Shown: positions 51,700 to 61,429, counted from the first letter of the stretch. The stretch is DNA of 64,000 nt from Ferruginibacter sp. (GCA_013141115.1 JABFRP010000002.1:1972647-2036646); one strand, 5' to 3'. Translations and numbers: made by a program. Notes: generated from the sequence alone by a model not told the origin.

Positions 51700-53381
51700 T
51701 TATCTTATACCATGCATCATTTTTTTAAGTAATGGTGTTAGTGAAAATAATAATATAGAAGCAATGCCGCATAAAACAACAAACACCATAAAAAATTCGA
51801 AAAGATTATGAATTTCAAAGCCTGCAAAACTTGGATTAATAACACTTATTTTTTGTTCTGCAAGTAGTTTTATCTGCTCTGCAGTAGGTACAATCTTTTT
51901 ATCTAAAATACCCTGCAAATCAATTCCCATTTTTGTGGCATTTGTAAATTGTTCTCCGGTAGCAGGCAAAATGGAGCCTAATGTACCGGCTAATGCATAA
52001 CCCGATGCATTGGATAAAAAGAATACACCATAAAGTAAAGATGAGAATCTTTTTGGAGCAAGTTTACCTACCAATGAAAGTCCGATAGGGGATAAGCAAA
52101 GTTCACCAAAGGTTTGTATTAGATAAAGCAGGATTAACCATTTTACTGCCAGCAAACCACTGTTACCCAAATCTTTTACATTGTGTGCAATGATAAAATA
52201 GCTTATTGCAATTAATGCAAGGCCAAAAGCTTGTTTCATCGGAGAAATAGGTTCTTTCCCTTTTGCTCTTAATTTATCCCATAAAATACTGAAAGGAATA
52301 GCGAATGCAACTACAAATATGCCATTAAAAATTTGCACCATTGATGGTGGCATATTCCATCCAAAGAAATTTCTATCGGTTTGATTGTCTGCAATAAAAG
52401 TTAATGAAGAACCTGCCTGTTCAAAAGCTGCCCAAAAGAAAATAATGAAAAAAAAGAAACAATATAAATTACTAAAATTCTATCACGTTCAACTTTTGTA
52501 ATTGATCCATCAGAAATGATCAATCCTGCAAGTGTTATACCAGCGGCATAAATGATCGAGTAAATTACATTTTGCCCAAATACATAAAAGAAAATTAGAC
52601 CAAGCCCCATAAAAGCTACAACTGCAACTCCTAAAGCAGTGTTAGAAAATTTGGCAGTTTGTGCCTCACCTTCAGCATAATCTTCGGCAGTATTGTTTTT
52701 TGGTAAACCGCCAATAGGCCTTCCATCGGGTGTTCTAACATACTTATCTTTTAAAAAATAAAAAGTAGTTACGCCAATAAGCATAGCTAATGATGCCGCC
52801 AAATATCCCCACTTGAATGCATGAATATCTCTAACGCCACTTTTGTCTACCACATCTCCAAGTATTGGGCAAATCAATTGGCCTAAAAAAGCACCGCAGT
52901 TAATACCCATATAAAAAATAGTAAAGGCTGTATCCAGCTTACTTCTTTCGGCAGGCGGATAAAGGCTGCTTACCATGCTGCTGATATTGGGCTTAAAAAA
53001 ACCATTGCCCAAAATAATGATACCCAGGGCTACATATAATAAAGTTCTTGCCAGCTCAAGGTTAGACGCAAATATACTTGCACTAAAGAACAGCAACATT
53101 TGCCCCGCAGCCATCAGCAAGCCGCCCAGCATGATACAATTCCGGTTACCTAAAAATCTATCTGAAATAAATCCTCCCAGCATAGGAGTTAAGTAACATA
53201 AACCCAGAAATCCTCCATATATAATAGAAGACTGTTCCTTACTCATCATTAATGCGTTAACAATAAATAATGTAAGGATAGTCCTCATCCCGTAAAAGTT
53301 AAACCGTTCCCACATTTCAGTACCAAAAAGTACCCATAAACCTTTAGGATGGGCTGGTTGTTTAATTACCTGATCATTCAT
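51700..53381 (-). pseudogene. POT/PTR2 peptide transporter, copy 2, frameshifted
   Basis: Related to copy 1: GTEMWERFNFYGMRTILTLF, GGFISDRFLG, GNGFFKPNISSMVSSLY, then FYMGINCGAF. The frame from 53381 ends at 52401 after ILVIYIVSFFSLFSFG, while FWAAFEQAG and the last helices continue in another frame to 51700. Adding one T to the T8 run (plus-strand A8 at 52448-52455) restores a 560-residue protein with the expected FFWAAFEQ motif. So the gene is whole except one base. True pseudogene, or artefact, is undecided. Confidence 0.88.
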
Positions 53382-53615
53382 AATTAGTAGTTTTTAATTG
53401 CTTGTTTAGTTTGTTTTAGTACCCCAAAATAGCGATTTTCTTTTTAGTATAATCAATTTAAGCGCTTCAATTTAAAAATGCCGAAAACGACCCCTATGGG
53501 CATTATAATTAACTGATATACACACAGCCGTTTATAAAATTAATCTTGAAATGCGCTGGCATAATTTTAAATTCGCAAACTTAAACTTTAACCCACTTAA
53601 TAATTCTTTCAGTAC

Positions 53616-54896
53616 ATGAACATTCTTTTAATCGGTTCCGGCGGCAGGGAACATGCTTTTGCCTGGAAACTCACTCAAAGTAAATTATGTGATAAGCTGT
53701 TTATTGCGCCTGGCAACGCCGGCACGGCTTTATGCGGCACTAATCTTCCCATTGCTGTAAACGATTTTGAATTATTGTCTGCTGCCTGCATTACCAATAA
53801 GGTAGATATGGTTTTAGTTGGCCCGGAAGAGCCTTTGGTAAAAGGTATTTATGATCATTTTCAAAATAGCCCGGCTACAAAACATATTGCCGTAATAGGC
53901 CCTTCTAAAGAGGCCTCTCAGCTGGAAGGTAGTAAAGCATTTGCCAAAGCATTTATGCAAAGGCACAATATTCCTACGGCAGCCTATGGAGAATTTACTA
54001 CAGAAAATTATAATGAAGGTGTTGATTATATCAAAAACCACTCGCTGCCAATAGTACTGAAAGCTGATGGGCTGGCGGCCGGAAAAGGGGTTTTAATTTG
54101 CCAGCATACTATTGAAGCATTATCAGAGTTTGAACTTATGCTGCGCCAGTCTAAATTTGGCGATGCCGGAAAAAAAGTGGTGGTAGAAGAATTTTTAAAA
54201 GGAATTGAGTTAAGTGTTTTTGTGCTTACCGATGGACAAAACTACGTGCTGTTGCCCGAAGCAAAGGATTATAAAAGAGTAGGAGAAGGAGATACAGGTT
54301 TAAACACCGGTGGCATGGGGGCTGTAAGCCCTTTGCCTTTTGTAAATAGCGCTTTTTTACAAAAGGTAAAGGAAACCATTATTGAACCCACCATTGCGGG
54401 GTTAAAGAAAGATAAACTGGAGTACAGGGGCTTTATATTTTTTGGGCTGATGAATGATGATGGCGACCCTAAAGTTATAGAATACAATTGCCGTATGGGT
54501 GATCCAGAAACGGAAGTGGTAATTCCCCGGATAAAAAATGACTTAGTGGAATTACTTACAGCCACCGCACAACAGCAATTAAATAAAGTAGTAATTGAAA
54601 CCGATAGCCGCTGTGCTGCAGCAGTGGTGGCAGTTAGTGGTGGTTATCCCGGTGATTATAAAAGCGAGGTAGCAATAGAAGGCCTTGCGGATGAGGTACT
54701 GGAAAACAGCCTGATATTTCAATCGGGCACAAAACAACTGGGAAACGATATTGTAACCAATGGAGGCAGGGTGCTGGTGGTTACTTCATTTGGCGATACT
54801 ATTTCCGAAGCAGCCGAGCAATCCAATTACATGATGGAGCAATTATACTTTGAGGATATGTACTTCCGCAGTGATATTGGTTACGAGTTTCCTTAG
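53616..54896 (+). CDS. purD: Phosphoribosylamine-glycine ligase
   Basis: A 426-residue ATP-grasp enzyme of purine synthesis. MNILLIGSGGREHAFAWKL at the start, VLKADGLAAGKGVLIC (ATP binding), and FFGLMNDDGDPKVIEYNCRMGDPETE are the family signatures. Cytoplasmic, full length. About 230 bases separate it from the POT start on the other strand, with no clear gene in between. Confidence 0.97.
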   Translation: MNILLIGSGGREHAFAWKLTQSKLCDKLFIAPGNAGTALCGTNLPIAVNDFELLSAACITNKVDMVLVGPEEPLVKGIYDHFQNSPATKHIAVIGPSKEASQLEGSKAFAKAFMQRHNIPTAAYGEFTTENYNEGVDYIKNHSLPIVLKADGLAAGKGVLICQHTIEALSEFELMLRQSKFGDAGKKVVVEEFLKGIELSVFVLTDGQNYVLLPEAKDYKRVGEGDTGLNTGGMGAVSPLPFVNSAFLQKVKETIIEPTIAGLKKDKLEYRGFIFFGLMNDDGDPKVIEYNCRMGDPETEVVIPRIKNDLVELLTATAQQQLNKVVIETDSRCAAAVVAVSGGYPGDYKSEVAIEGLADEVLENSLIFQSGTKQLGNDIVTNGGRVLVVTSFGDTISEAAEQSNYMMEQLYFEDMYFRSDIGYEFP

Positions 54897-55125
54897 TAAA
54901 ATAAGAATAAAACGTAACTATATAGCGTAAACGCAATAAAAGAATTTGTATGGCAACGGCGGGCTAAAATAGTTAGCAGCTGTTTTTCTGGCTTGGATTT
55001 TGCCTGATTTATGGAAAACTTATTTTCATAAAACTTCGAAAAATAAAGGGCTTGCCGTTGTTAATTCAAATAATTTACATCAACTTTGCTGCCATTAGTT
55101 TACGTACGTTTTCACACAACAAAAT
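54897..55125 (+). other. mreB leader region with long-range pairing
   Basis: A 229-base spacer without a gene. CAACGGC (about 54953) and GCCGTTG (about 55052) could pair across roughly 90 bases, framing small hairpins. No canonical promoter stands out. It may be a structured leader, or simply the purD tail plus promoter. Confidence 0.3.
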
Positions 55126-56151
55126 ATGGGCCTCTTTAATTTTTTTACACAGGAAATTGCGATTGACCTGGGTACTGCCAATACCCTCATTATCCATAAC
55201 GACGAAGTAGTGGTAAATGAGCCTTCTATTGTAGCACTGGACCGAAACAATCCTAAAAATATTTTAGCCGTGGGCAAAAAGGCATTGATGATGCATGAAA
55301 AAACCCACGAAAGCATCCGCACTGTTCGTCCGCTAAAAGATGGTGTGATAGCAGATTTTAATGCTGCCGAGTTAATGATACGGGAAATGATCAAAATGAT
55401 CTATCCCAAAAAACCATTGTTTGCTCCAAGCTGGAGGATGATGATCTGCATACCCAGCAGCATTACCGAGGTAGAAAAAAGAGCGGTACGTGATAGTGCC
55501 GAACAGGCAGGTGCAAAAGAGGTATACTTAATTCATGAGCCTATGGCCGCTGCCTTAGGTATTGGTATAGATGTGGAAGAGCCGGTGGGTAATATGATTA
55601 TTGATATTGGTGGTGGTACAACCGGTATTACCGTAATTGCTTTAGCTGGTATTGTGTGCGACCAAAGCATACGTATTGCCGGTGATGAGTTTACAGCAGA
55701 TATTATGGAGGCTTTGCGCCGTTACCATAGTTTATTGATTGGAGAGCGTACTGCCGAACAAATTAAAATTCAGGTAGGTGCCGCCATGAAAGACCTGGAC
55801 AATCCTCCCGATGACATTCCGGTAAACGGAAGAGATTTGGTTACTGGTATTCCTAAACAGGTAATGGTAAGTTACCAGGAAGTTGCTGAAGCGCTGGATA
55901 AAAGCATCTTTAAAATTGAAGAAGCTATTTTAAAGGCATTGGAAACTACGCCGCCTGAGCTGGCATCAGATATTTACCGCCGTGGCCTATACATCACAGG
56001 TGGTGGTGCTCTGTTAAGAGGATTAGATAAGAGGCTACAGGCAAAAATTAAGCTGCCGGTACATGTTGCAGATGATCCCCTAAAAAGTGTGGTACGTGGT
56101 ACAGGTATTGCTTTAAAGCATTACGACAGATACCCGTTTGTGATGAGATAA
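55126..56151 (+). CDS. mreB: Rod shape-determining protein MreB
   Basis: A 341-residue actin-like ATPase that organises lateral wall growth. Phosphate 1 loop IDLGTANTLI, phosphate 2 IIDIGGGTTGITVIAL, adenosine ITGGGALLRGLD. The start MGLFNFFTQEIAIDLGTANT is typical. First gene of mreB-mreC-mreD-pbp2-rodA. Membrane-bound through an amphipathic N-terminus. Confidence 0.97.
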   Translation: MGLFNFFTQEIAIDLGTANTLIIHNDEVVVNEPSIVALDRNNPKNILAVGKKALMMHEKTHESIRTVRPLKDGVIADFNAAELMIREMIKMIYPKKPLFAPSWRMMICIPSSITEVEKRAVRDSAEQAGAKEVYLIHEPMAAALGIGIDVEEPVGNMIIDIGGGTTGITVIALAGIVCDQSIRIAGDEFTADIMEALRRYHSLLIGERTAEQIKIQVGAAMKDLDNPPDDIPVNGRDLVTGIPKQVMVSYQEVAEALDKSIFKIEEAILKALETTPPELASDIYRRGLYITGGGALLRGLDKRLQAKIKLPVHVADDPLKSVVRGTGIALKHYDRYPFVMR

Positions 56152-56160
56152 ATTTGAAGT

Positions 56161-56230
56161 AATTAGGAATTAGGAATTTGTAATTAGGATTGCATCATTC
56201 CCAATTCCTAACTCCCAATTCCTAATTCCT
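56161..56230. repeat. AATTAGG-type inverted/direct repeat between mreB and mreC
   Basis: Direct units AATTAGGAATTAGGAATT followed by an inverted set. AGGAATTAGGAATT (56165-56178) is the exact complement of AATTCCTAATTCCT (56217-56230): a 14-bp stem ending just before the mreC GTG. Confidence 0.7.
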
Positions 56231-56235
56231 TACTT

Positions 56236-57093
56236 GTGCGTAATATTTTCCTTTTCATCCGCCGTTATTTCAACCTGCTTTTTTTTCTGCTATTGCAGGG
56301 ATTTTGCATCTATTTGATAGTGCATTATAATAAATATCACAATGCCGTTTTTTCTGCCAGTGCCAACCAACTTACGGGTAAGGTAAATGAGCAATACAAT
56401 AAAATAGAAGACTATTTTCATCTTAAAAAAACAAATGATTCTTTAGTTAAGGCTAATGAAAAATTGTATAATAAACTTAAAGCAGATTTTCAATTACCGG
56501 ACACCCTTAGTAAGGCAATGGTGGATACTATTAAAGTAGATTCCTTAACCCAATACAGAAAATACAACTACCTGCAGGCAACTGTAATTGAAAACTCAGT
56601 TAATACCCAAAGTAATTTTATTGTTTTATCCAGGGGTAAAGCGCAACAGTTAAAAGAAGGTATGGGGCTGGTGGATGTTAATAATGCTGTGGTAGGAATA
56701 ACTACAATGGTAACGGATGATTATGCTGTGGTAATGAGCCTGCTGCATAAAGACAGTCATATAAGCGGCAAATTGTTTAAAGGTGGCGAAACCGGTACTT
56801 TAAACTGGGATGGTAAAACGCCTAACATTATTTCATTAACTGGCATACCCAAAAGTGCTAAAGTGGTAAAAGGTGACACTATTATTACCAGTGGATTTAG
56901 TACTACATTTCCAAGGGGCATGCTAATTGGGTTTGTTACAGAAGTGATACCGGAAAAAAGCACCAATAATTATTTAATAAAATTTAAAACAGCTGCCGAT
57001 TTTTTCAGCCTGCAGTATGTTTATGCAATAGATAATAGCCAGCAGGAAGCAGTAAACCAATTATTGGAAAAAGCAAAACAGCAGGCAAAGTAA
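56236..57093 (+). CDS. mreC: Rod shape-determining protein MreC
   Basis: A 285-residue membrane-anchored periplasmic protein. One helix (LLFFLLLQGFCIYLIVHYNK), a coiled coil (about 45-90), then beta barrels (ATVIENSVNTQSNFIVLSRG, GVVDVNNAVVG-like region). Translation appears to start at GTG 56236, since MRNIFLFIRRYF is the usual beginning and no ATG is nearby. The GTG follows an unusual hairpin repeat by 6 bases. It connects MreB to the peptidoglycan synthases. Confidence 0.92.
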   Translation: MRNIFLFIRRYFNLLFFLLLQGFCIYLIVHYNKYHNAVFSASANQLTGKVNEQYNKIEDYFHLKKTNDSLVKANEKLYNKLKADFQLPDTLSKAMVDTIKVDSLTQYRKYNYLQATVIENSVNTQSNFIVLSRGKAQQLKEGMGLVDVNNAVVGITTMVTDDYAVVMSLLHKDSHISGKLFKGGETGTLNWDGKTPNIISLTGIPKSAKVVKGDTIITSGFSTTFPRGMLIGFVTEVIPEKSTNNYLIKFKTAADFFSLQYVYAIDNSQQEAVNQLLEKAKQQAK

Positions 57094-57109
57094 AATACAA
57101 TAGCATTAA

Positions 57110-57643
57110 ATGAGTACGCTAGTAAAGAATATCATCAGGTTTATACTCTTTATACTGGTACAGGTTTTTGTACTGGATAAGATACATCTGCACCAGATGG
57201 TAACACCGTACCTGTACTTTTTGTTTATTTTATGGCTGCCTTTTAATATGAGTCGTACCTGGCAATTATTGCTGGCATTTGTGTATGGTTTTACGCTGGA
57301 TAGTTTCAGGCATAACCCCGGCTTTCATGCAGCAGCTTGTGTGTTAATTGCCTATATAAGGCCTTACCTGATTAATCTTTTAATTCCCCAGGAAGGTGCT
57401 GATGAAAATTACGAAGAGCCTTCTATTAAAAGTATGGGTGGTTTTCTTCCCTACTTTATTTATGTGGCAGTGCTTACAATAATTCATCATGGTTGGCTGT
57501 TTTTATTAGAAGCATGGCAGTTTGGTAATGTGTGGTACTTTTTTGCCAAAACATTATTATCAACGGTCATTAGTTTATTGCTGATAATAATTACCGAATT
57601 ATTATTTGTAAGAAAACAAAAATTCAGAACCAATACAGTATAA
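57110..57643 (+). CDS. mreD: Rod shape-determining protein MreD
   Basis: A 177-residue polytopic protein with about five helices (IIRFILFILVQVFVLDKIHL, PYLYFLFILWLPFNM, LLLAFVYGFTLDSF, and later ones). LDSFRHNPGFHAAACVLIAY is a strong MreD marker. It begins 16 bases after mreC. It completes the Mre membrane complex. Confidence 0.9.
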   Translation: MSTLVKNIIRFILFILVQVFVLDKIHLHQMVTPYLYFLFILWLPFNMSRTWQLLLAFVYGFTLDSFRHNPGFHAAACVLIAYIRPYLINLLIPQEGADENYEEPSIKSMGGFLPYFIYVAVLTIIHHGWLFLLEAWQFGNVWYFFAKTLLSTVISLLLIIITELLFVRKQKFRTNTV

Positions 57644-57667
57644 AAGTAATGGTGAAATGTGAAAGGG

Positions 57668-57704
57668 CCTAAATCTTAAATCATCAATCTAAAATCATCA
57701 ATCC
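57668..57704. repeat. ATCWTAAATC-type intergenic repeat
   Basis: Units CTAAATC, TTAAATCATCAATC, TAAAATCATCAATCC before pbp2: the complementary form of the GATTTTAGATTT repeats seen at 12357 and 35163. Confidence 0.45.
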
Positions 57705-57707
57705 ACA

Positions 57708-59846
57708 TTGTCTGTCTTCAATCAGTCCCGTAAAAACGTAATTATGCTGGTGTTCATCGGCATGTTTGTAATTATTATTGCGCAACTGACGAACCTGCAA
57801 CTTTTTTCTTCCGACTATGGAGCTTTAGCAGATAATCAGGGTACTTTTAGAAAAGTAATTTACCCTGACAGAGGGATTGTGTACGACCGTAAAGGGAGGT
57901 CAATCTTACAAAACACTACCATTTACGATTTAATGGTAGTCCCCGGTAAAATTAAAGGCACCGATACCATGGGCCTTTGCAATATTTTAAATATTGACAC
58001 CATAGAATTCAGAAAGAGAATTATCAATGCCATTTTAAAAAATAAAAGTTACAGGCCTTCTGTTTTTGAAGCATTGCTGAGCAACGAAAAAATGGCCAAG
58101 CTTACAGAAAGTCTGTACAAATTTGCTCCCGGTTATTATTTGCAGGAAAGATCGGTTAGAGATTACCCTTACGATGCAGCAGGAAATATTCTGGGTTATT
58201 TAAGTGAAGTAGATTCTAACATCTTAAAAAATCCAAAATACACCGGCTATGTAATGGGTGATTATATAGGAAAGACAGGCCTGGAAAGAACTTACGAAAA
58301 AGTGCTGATGGGCCAGCGGGGAATAGAGCTGTGGAAAAGGGATAACAAAAACCGCCTTACCGACAGGATTGAAAATGGAAAATTTGATACCGTGGCTATT
58401 GCCGGGCAAAATATGCACACGGCATTGGATATAGAATTACAGATGCTGGGAGAAAAATTAATGGAAAATAAATTAGGCTCTATTGTTGCCATTGACCCCA
58501 AAACCGGAGGCATTTTATGTATGGTAAGCAGCCCTACTTTTAAACCTAAATTATTAACCGGTGCCGAAAGAAAGAAGCATATTGCAGAATTGTTATTAAA
58601 TCCTGCCCGGCCTTTGTTTAACAGAACAGTTTCAGCAACTTATTCTCCTGGTTCTACATTTAAAACATTGCAGGCATTAGTAGGGTTACATGAAGGGGTT
58701 ATTACTACCGACTTCAGGGTTTCCTGTTCCGGTGCATTTTATGGTTGCGGCAGTGGAAAGCCGATGCGCTGTTTAGATTATGGCACATTTGATTTGCGTA
58801 ATGCCATCCGCATGTCGGATAATACCTACTTTGCTACCGTTATGCAAAGGGTTATTAATAATCCTGCATACCCCAATATTGATAGCAGCCTGGGCGTATG
58901 GAACCGGTATATGCAGGCCTTTGGCCTGGGGCATAAACTGGGCGTGGATGTGCCTTCTGAAGTTAAGGGGCTAATTCCTAGTCCGGCATATTATAATAAA
59001 GTTTACGGCCAGGGCAAATGGAATTACTGTACGTTTCGTTCGGTAAGTATTGGTCAGGGCGAAGTGGATGTAACACCCATACAAGTAGCTAACGAAATGG
59101 CATACATCGCTAATAAAGGCTGGTATAAAACGCCACATATGATTGATTCAATTGAGGGAGGAGATAAATTTGGTATGCTGACTGCCTTTAAAGAAAAACA
59201 TAATGCTATTGATATTCCGGATAGTATTTTTGAAGCAGTGCATGATGGCATGCAGGCTGTGGTGGATGGCGGTACCGGAGGCGCAGCAAAAGTAGCAGGT
59301 ATAAATGTTTGTGGCAAAACCGGTACCGTAGAAAACTATTACCGAGGCGTTAAGCAACCCAATCATGCATTCTTTTGCGGATTTGCACCAAGAGAAAATC
59401 CTAAGATCGCCATCATGTGCGTAGTGGAAAACAGCGGCCGCTTTGGCGGTACTTATGCGGCACCTATTGTTGGTTTGATGATTGAAAAATATTTAAAAGA
59501 TTCGATTACAGATAAAGGCCGGTTGGCTAAAATTGAAACACTGTCTAAATTAAACCTGATACCAGCAAAAATTTATTATGAACAGCGGGTACAGGATTCT
59601 CTCCTTCATGCCAGAGATTCGGCATATCTTATTGCAAAAGGGTATATAAAATTAATGATCGACACATTAGATTTAGATGAATCTGCTGAAGACGAAGTAT
59701 TGGATAAACTAAAAAAGGACAAGGAAGAACTTACTAAAAAACAACCCAAAAAAGACAGTAACGATAATAAAATAAAAATTAAGACAGAAGCAATTTTGCC
59801 TGATGAAAAAAAGAAACCAGAAACAAAAGATTCAGTAAAACCGTAA
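57708..59846 (+). CDS. mrdA: Penicillin-binding protein 2
   Basis: A 712-residue transpeptidase of the elongation complex. Membrane helix near residues 12-30, dimerisation domain, then the transpeptidase with SxxK (YSPGSTFKTLQAL), SxN (MSDNTYF) and KTG (CGKTGTVEN). The last 60 residues are a charged low-complexity tail (DEDVLDKLKKDKEELTKKQP-like). The start is TTG at 57708; no ATG precedes the membrane helix in frame, and the first ATG would cut into the helix region. Partner of RodA directly downstream. Confidence 0.94.
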   Translation: MSVFNQSRKNVIMLVFIGMFVIIIAQLTNLQLFSSDYGALADNQGTFRKVIYPDRGIVYDRKGRSILQNTTIYDLMVVPGKIKGTDTMGLCNILNIDTIEFRKRIINAILKNKSYRPSVFEALLSNEKMAKLTESLYKFAPGYYLQERSVRDYPYDAAGNILGYLSEVDSNILKNPKYTGYVMGDYIGKTGLERTYEKVLMGQRGIELWKRDNKNRLTDRIENGKFDTVAIAGQNMHTALDIELQMLGEKLMENKLGSIVAIDPKTGGILCMVSSPTFKPKLLTGAERKKHIAELLLNPARPLFNRTVSATYSPGSTFKTLQALVGLHEGVITTDFRVSCSGAFYGCGSGKPMRCLDYGTFDLRNAIRMSDNTYFATVMQRVINNPAYPNIDSSLGVWNRYMQAFGLGHKLGVDVPSEVKGLIPSPAYYNKVYGQGKWNYCTFRSVSIGQGEVDVTPIQVANEMAYIANKGWYKTPHMIDSIEGGDKFGMLTAFKEKHNAIDIPDSIFEAVHDGMQAVVDGGTGGAAKVAGINVCGKTGTVENYYRGVKQPNHAFFCGFAPRENPKIAIMCVVENSGRFGGTYAAPIVGLMIEKYLKDSITDKGRLAKIETLSKLNLIPAKIYYEQRVQDSLLHARDSAYLIAKGYIKLMIDTLDLDESAEDEVLDKLKKDKEELTKKQPKKDSNDNKIKIKTEAILPDEKKKPETKDSVKP

Positions 59847-59864
59847 GCTGTCAGCTTTGAGCAA

Positions 59865-59921
59865 TGAGCCGTGAGTTTTACTCTCATCGCTCACTTCTCA
59901 CTGCTGATTGCTCACGGCTCA
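59865..59921. repeat. GCTCACGGCTC-type inverted repeat between pbp2 and rodA
   Basis: TGAGCCGTGAG (59865-59875) and CTCACGGCTCA (59911-59921) are exact complements (11 bp). The arms are flanked by further TCAGCTTTGAGCAATGAGC-like text. It is a separate family from the mreB-mreC repeat. Confidence 0.65.
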
Positions 59922-59931
59922 CAGCTCAAAC

Positions 59932-61281
59932 ATGTATCAAAAAAATCCTTCCATATCAAAAGGCATCGACTGGGTAATGATCTGGCTATACGCTATTATT
60001 GTTTCTATTGGTATACTTTGTATTTTTTCGGTAGAGTATAAAAGCACCGATAATGTAATGCAAACCTTACTGGGGTTTAAAAAAAATTATAGTAAACAGT
60101 TATACTTTTTTGGTGCATCGGCAATTCTTGCCGTATTTATTTTATTGCTTGATAGTAAATTATTTACTGCTACAGCAAACCTCTCTTATCTTATCGGCAT
60201 ACTTTTAATACTGGCCACTTTTGTGCTGGGTAAAGAAATTAAAGGCTCCAAAAGCTGGATACCACTGGGTTTTATGAACCTGCAACCGGTGGAGTTATGT
60301 AAAATTTTTACTTCTCTGGCGTTGGCAAAATACCTTTCCATGCAGGAAACCGATTTTAAAAAGCCACAATCGCAGTTGATAGCTGCTGCCATTGCATTTA
60401 CGCCGGCCGCCTTTTCTATATTACAGGGCGAAACAGGCTTGGCGTTGGTATATTTTTCTTTTTTAATAGCCATGTACCGGGAAGGACTACCGCCGGGTTA
60501 TCTTATTGCCGGAGTATCAATGGCTGTATTACTGGTGGTGTCATTATTATTTCATACCAAAACATTGTTGATTGCATTTGCCGTTTTAGCTGTTGTGGTA
60601 ATTTATTTTAATCGCAGGCAAATAAAAAGAAATAACAAACCATTGATATGGATAGTTGGAGCCTGGTTATTTTGTTCGCTGTTTGTAGGTGTGGCAGTAC
60701 CGTTTGTGTTTAAGCATGTTTTCAAAGGTTACCAGGCCAACAGAATTTTTAGCATGGTAGGCGTAGATAATCCATTTGCAGATAATACAACGGCTACACT
60801 TAACAGTGAAGAAGAAAAAGAAAAGAAAAGCAAAACCGATAAACAAAACTATAATGTTAAGCAATCTAAAATTGCTATTGGCTCGGGTGGTTTTGCGGGC
60901 AAAGGGTTTTTAAAAGGCACGCAAACACAAGGTGATTTTGTACCCGAACAACACACCGATTTTATTTTTACTTCGGTTGGAGAAAACTTTGGCTTTTGGG
61001 GCAGTGCCTTATTAATGCTTTTATATCTAGGTTTATTGCTGCGTATTATTGCCATTGCCGAGCGGCAACGCAGTACATTCAGCCGGGTATATGCATATTC
61101 AGTTGCAGGCATCATATTCTTTCATGTGGCCGTAAATATTTGTGTTACCATTGGGCTGGCGCCGGTAATTGGTATTACATTGCCTTTAATGAGTTACGGT
61201 GGGTCTTCTTTATTAACTTTTACCATACTGATTTTTATTTTAATTAAACTGGATAAAGACAGGCAAATGGTATTAAGATAA
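59932..61281 (+). CDS. rodA: Rod shape-determining protein RodA
   Basis: A 449-residue SEDS glycosyltransferase with about ten helices that polymerises lipid II together with PBP2. Typical: FVLGKEIKGSKSWIPLGFMN, LQPVELCKI, and the conserved E/P-rich end GLAPVIGITLPLMSYGGSSL. A charged insert (TLNSEEEKEKKSKTDKQNYN) sits in the large extracytoplasmic loop. The start is the ATG at 59932 after the inverted repeat. Confidence 0.95.
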   Translation: MYQKNPSISKGIDWVMIWLYAIIVSIGILCIFSVEYKSTDNVMQTLLGFKKNYSKQLYFFGASAILAVFILLLDSKLFTATANLSYLIGILLILATFVLGKEIKGSKSWIPLGFMNLQPVELCKIFTSLALAKYLSMQETDFKKPQSQLIAAAIAFTPAAFSILQGETGLALVYFSFLIAMYREGLPPGYLIAGVSMAVLLVVSLLFHTKTLLIAFAVLAVVVIYFNRRQIKRNNKPLIWIVGAWLFCSLFVGVAVPFVFKHVFKGYQANRIFSMVGVDNPFADNTTATLNSEEEKEKKSKTDKQNYNVKQSKIAIGSGGFAGKGFLKGTQTQGDFVPEQHTDFIFTSVGENFGFWGSALLMLLYLGLLLRIIAIAERQRSTFSRVYAYSVAGIIFFHVAVNICVTIGLAPVIGITLPLMSYGGSSLLTFTILIFILIKLDKDRQMVLR

Positions 61282-61425
61282 AGCCCCCAAGCCCCCTAAA
61301 GAGTATTTAAGAAGTCTCTGCAATTTTGAAAGTCTTTTCAGCTATTTTTGTTTTGTATCTGATTATATAAAAAGTAAAAAATAAAGGTCCGGTTCCCCCT
61401 TTAGGGGGCGGAGGGGGCTGCAGGA
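61281..61425. repeat. Inverted pair of GCCCCCTAAAG elements flanking the rodA-MBL spacer
   Basis: GCCCCCTAAAG at 61291-61301 and its exact complement CTTTAGGGGGC at 61399-61409, with an extra GCCCCC/GGGGGC outside. About 100 AT-rich bases lie between. The paired structure could form a long hairpin after rodA. Confidence 0.65.
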
Positions 61426-61429
61426 TTTT

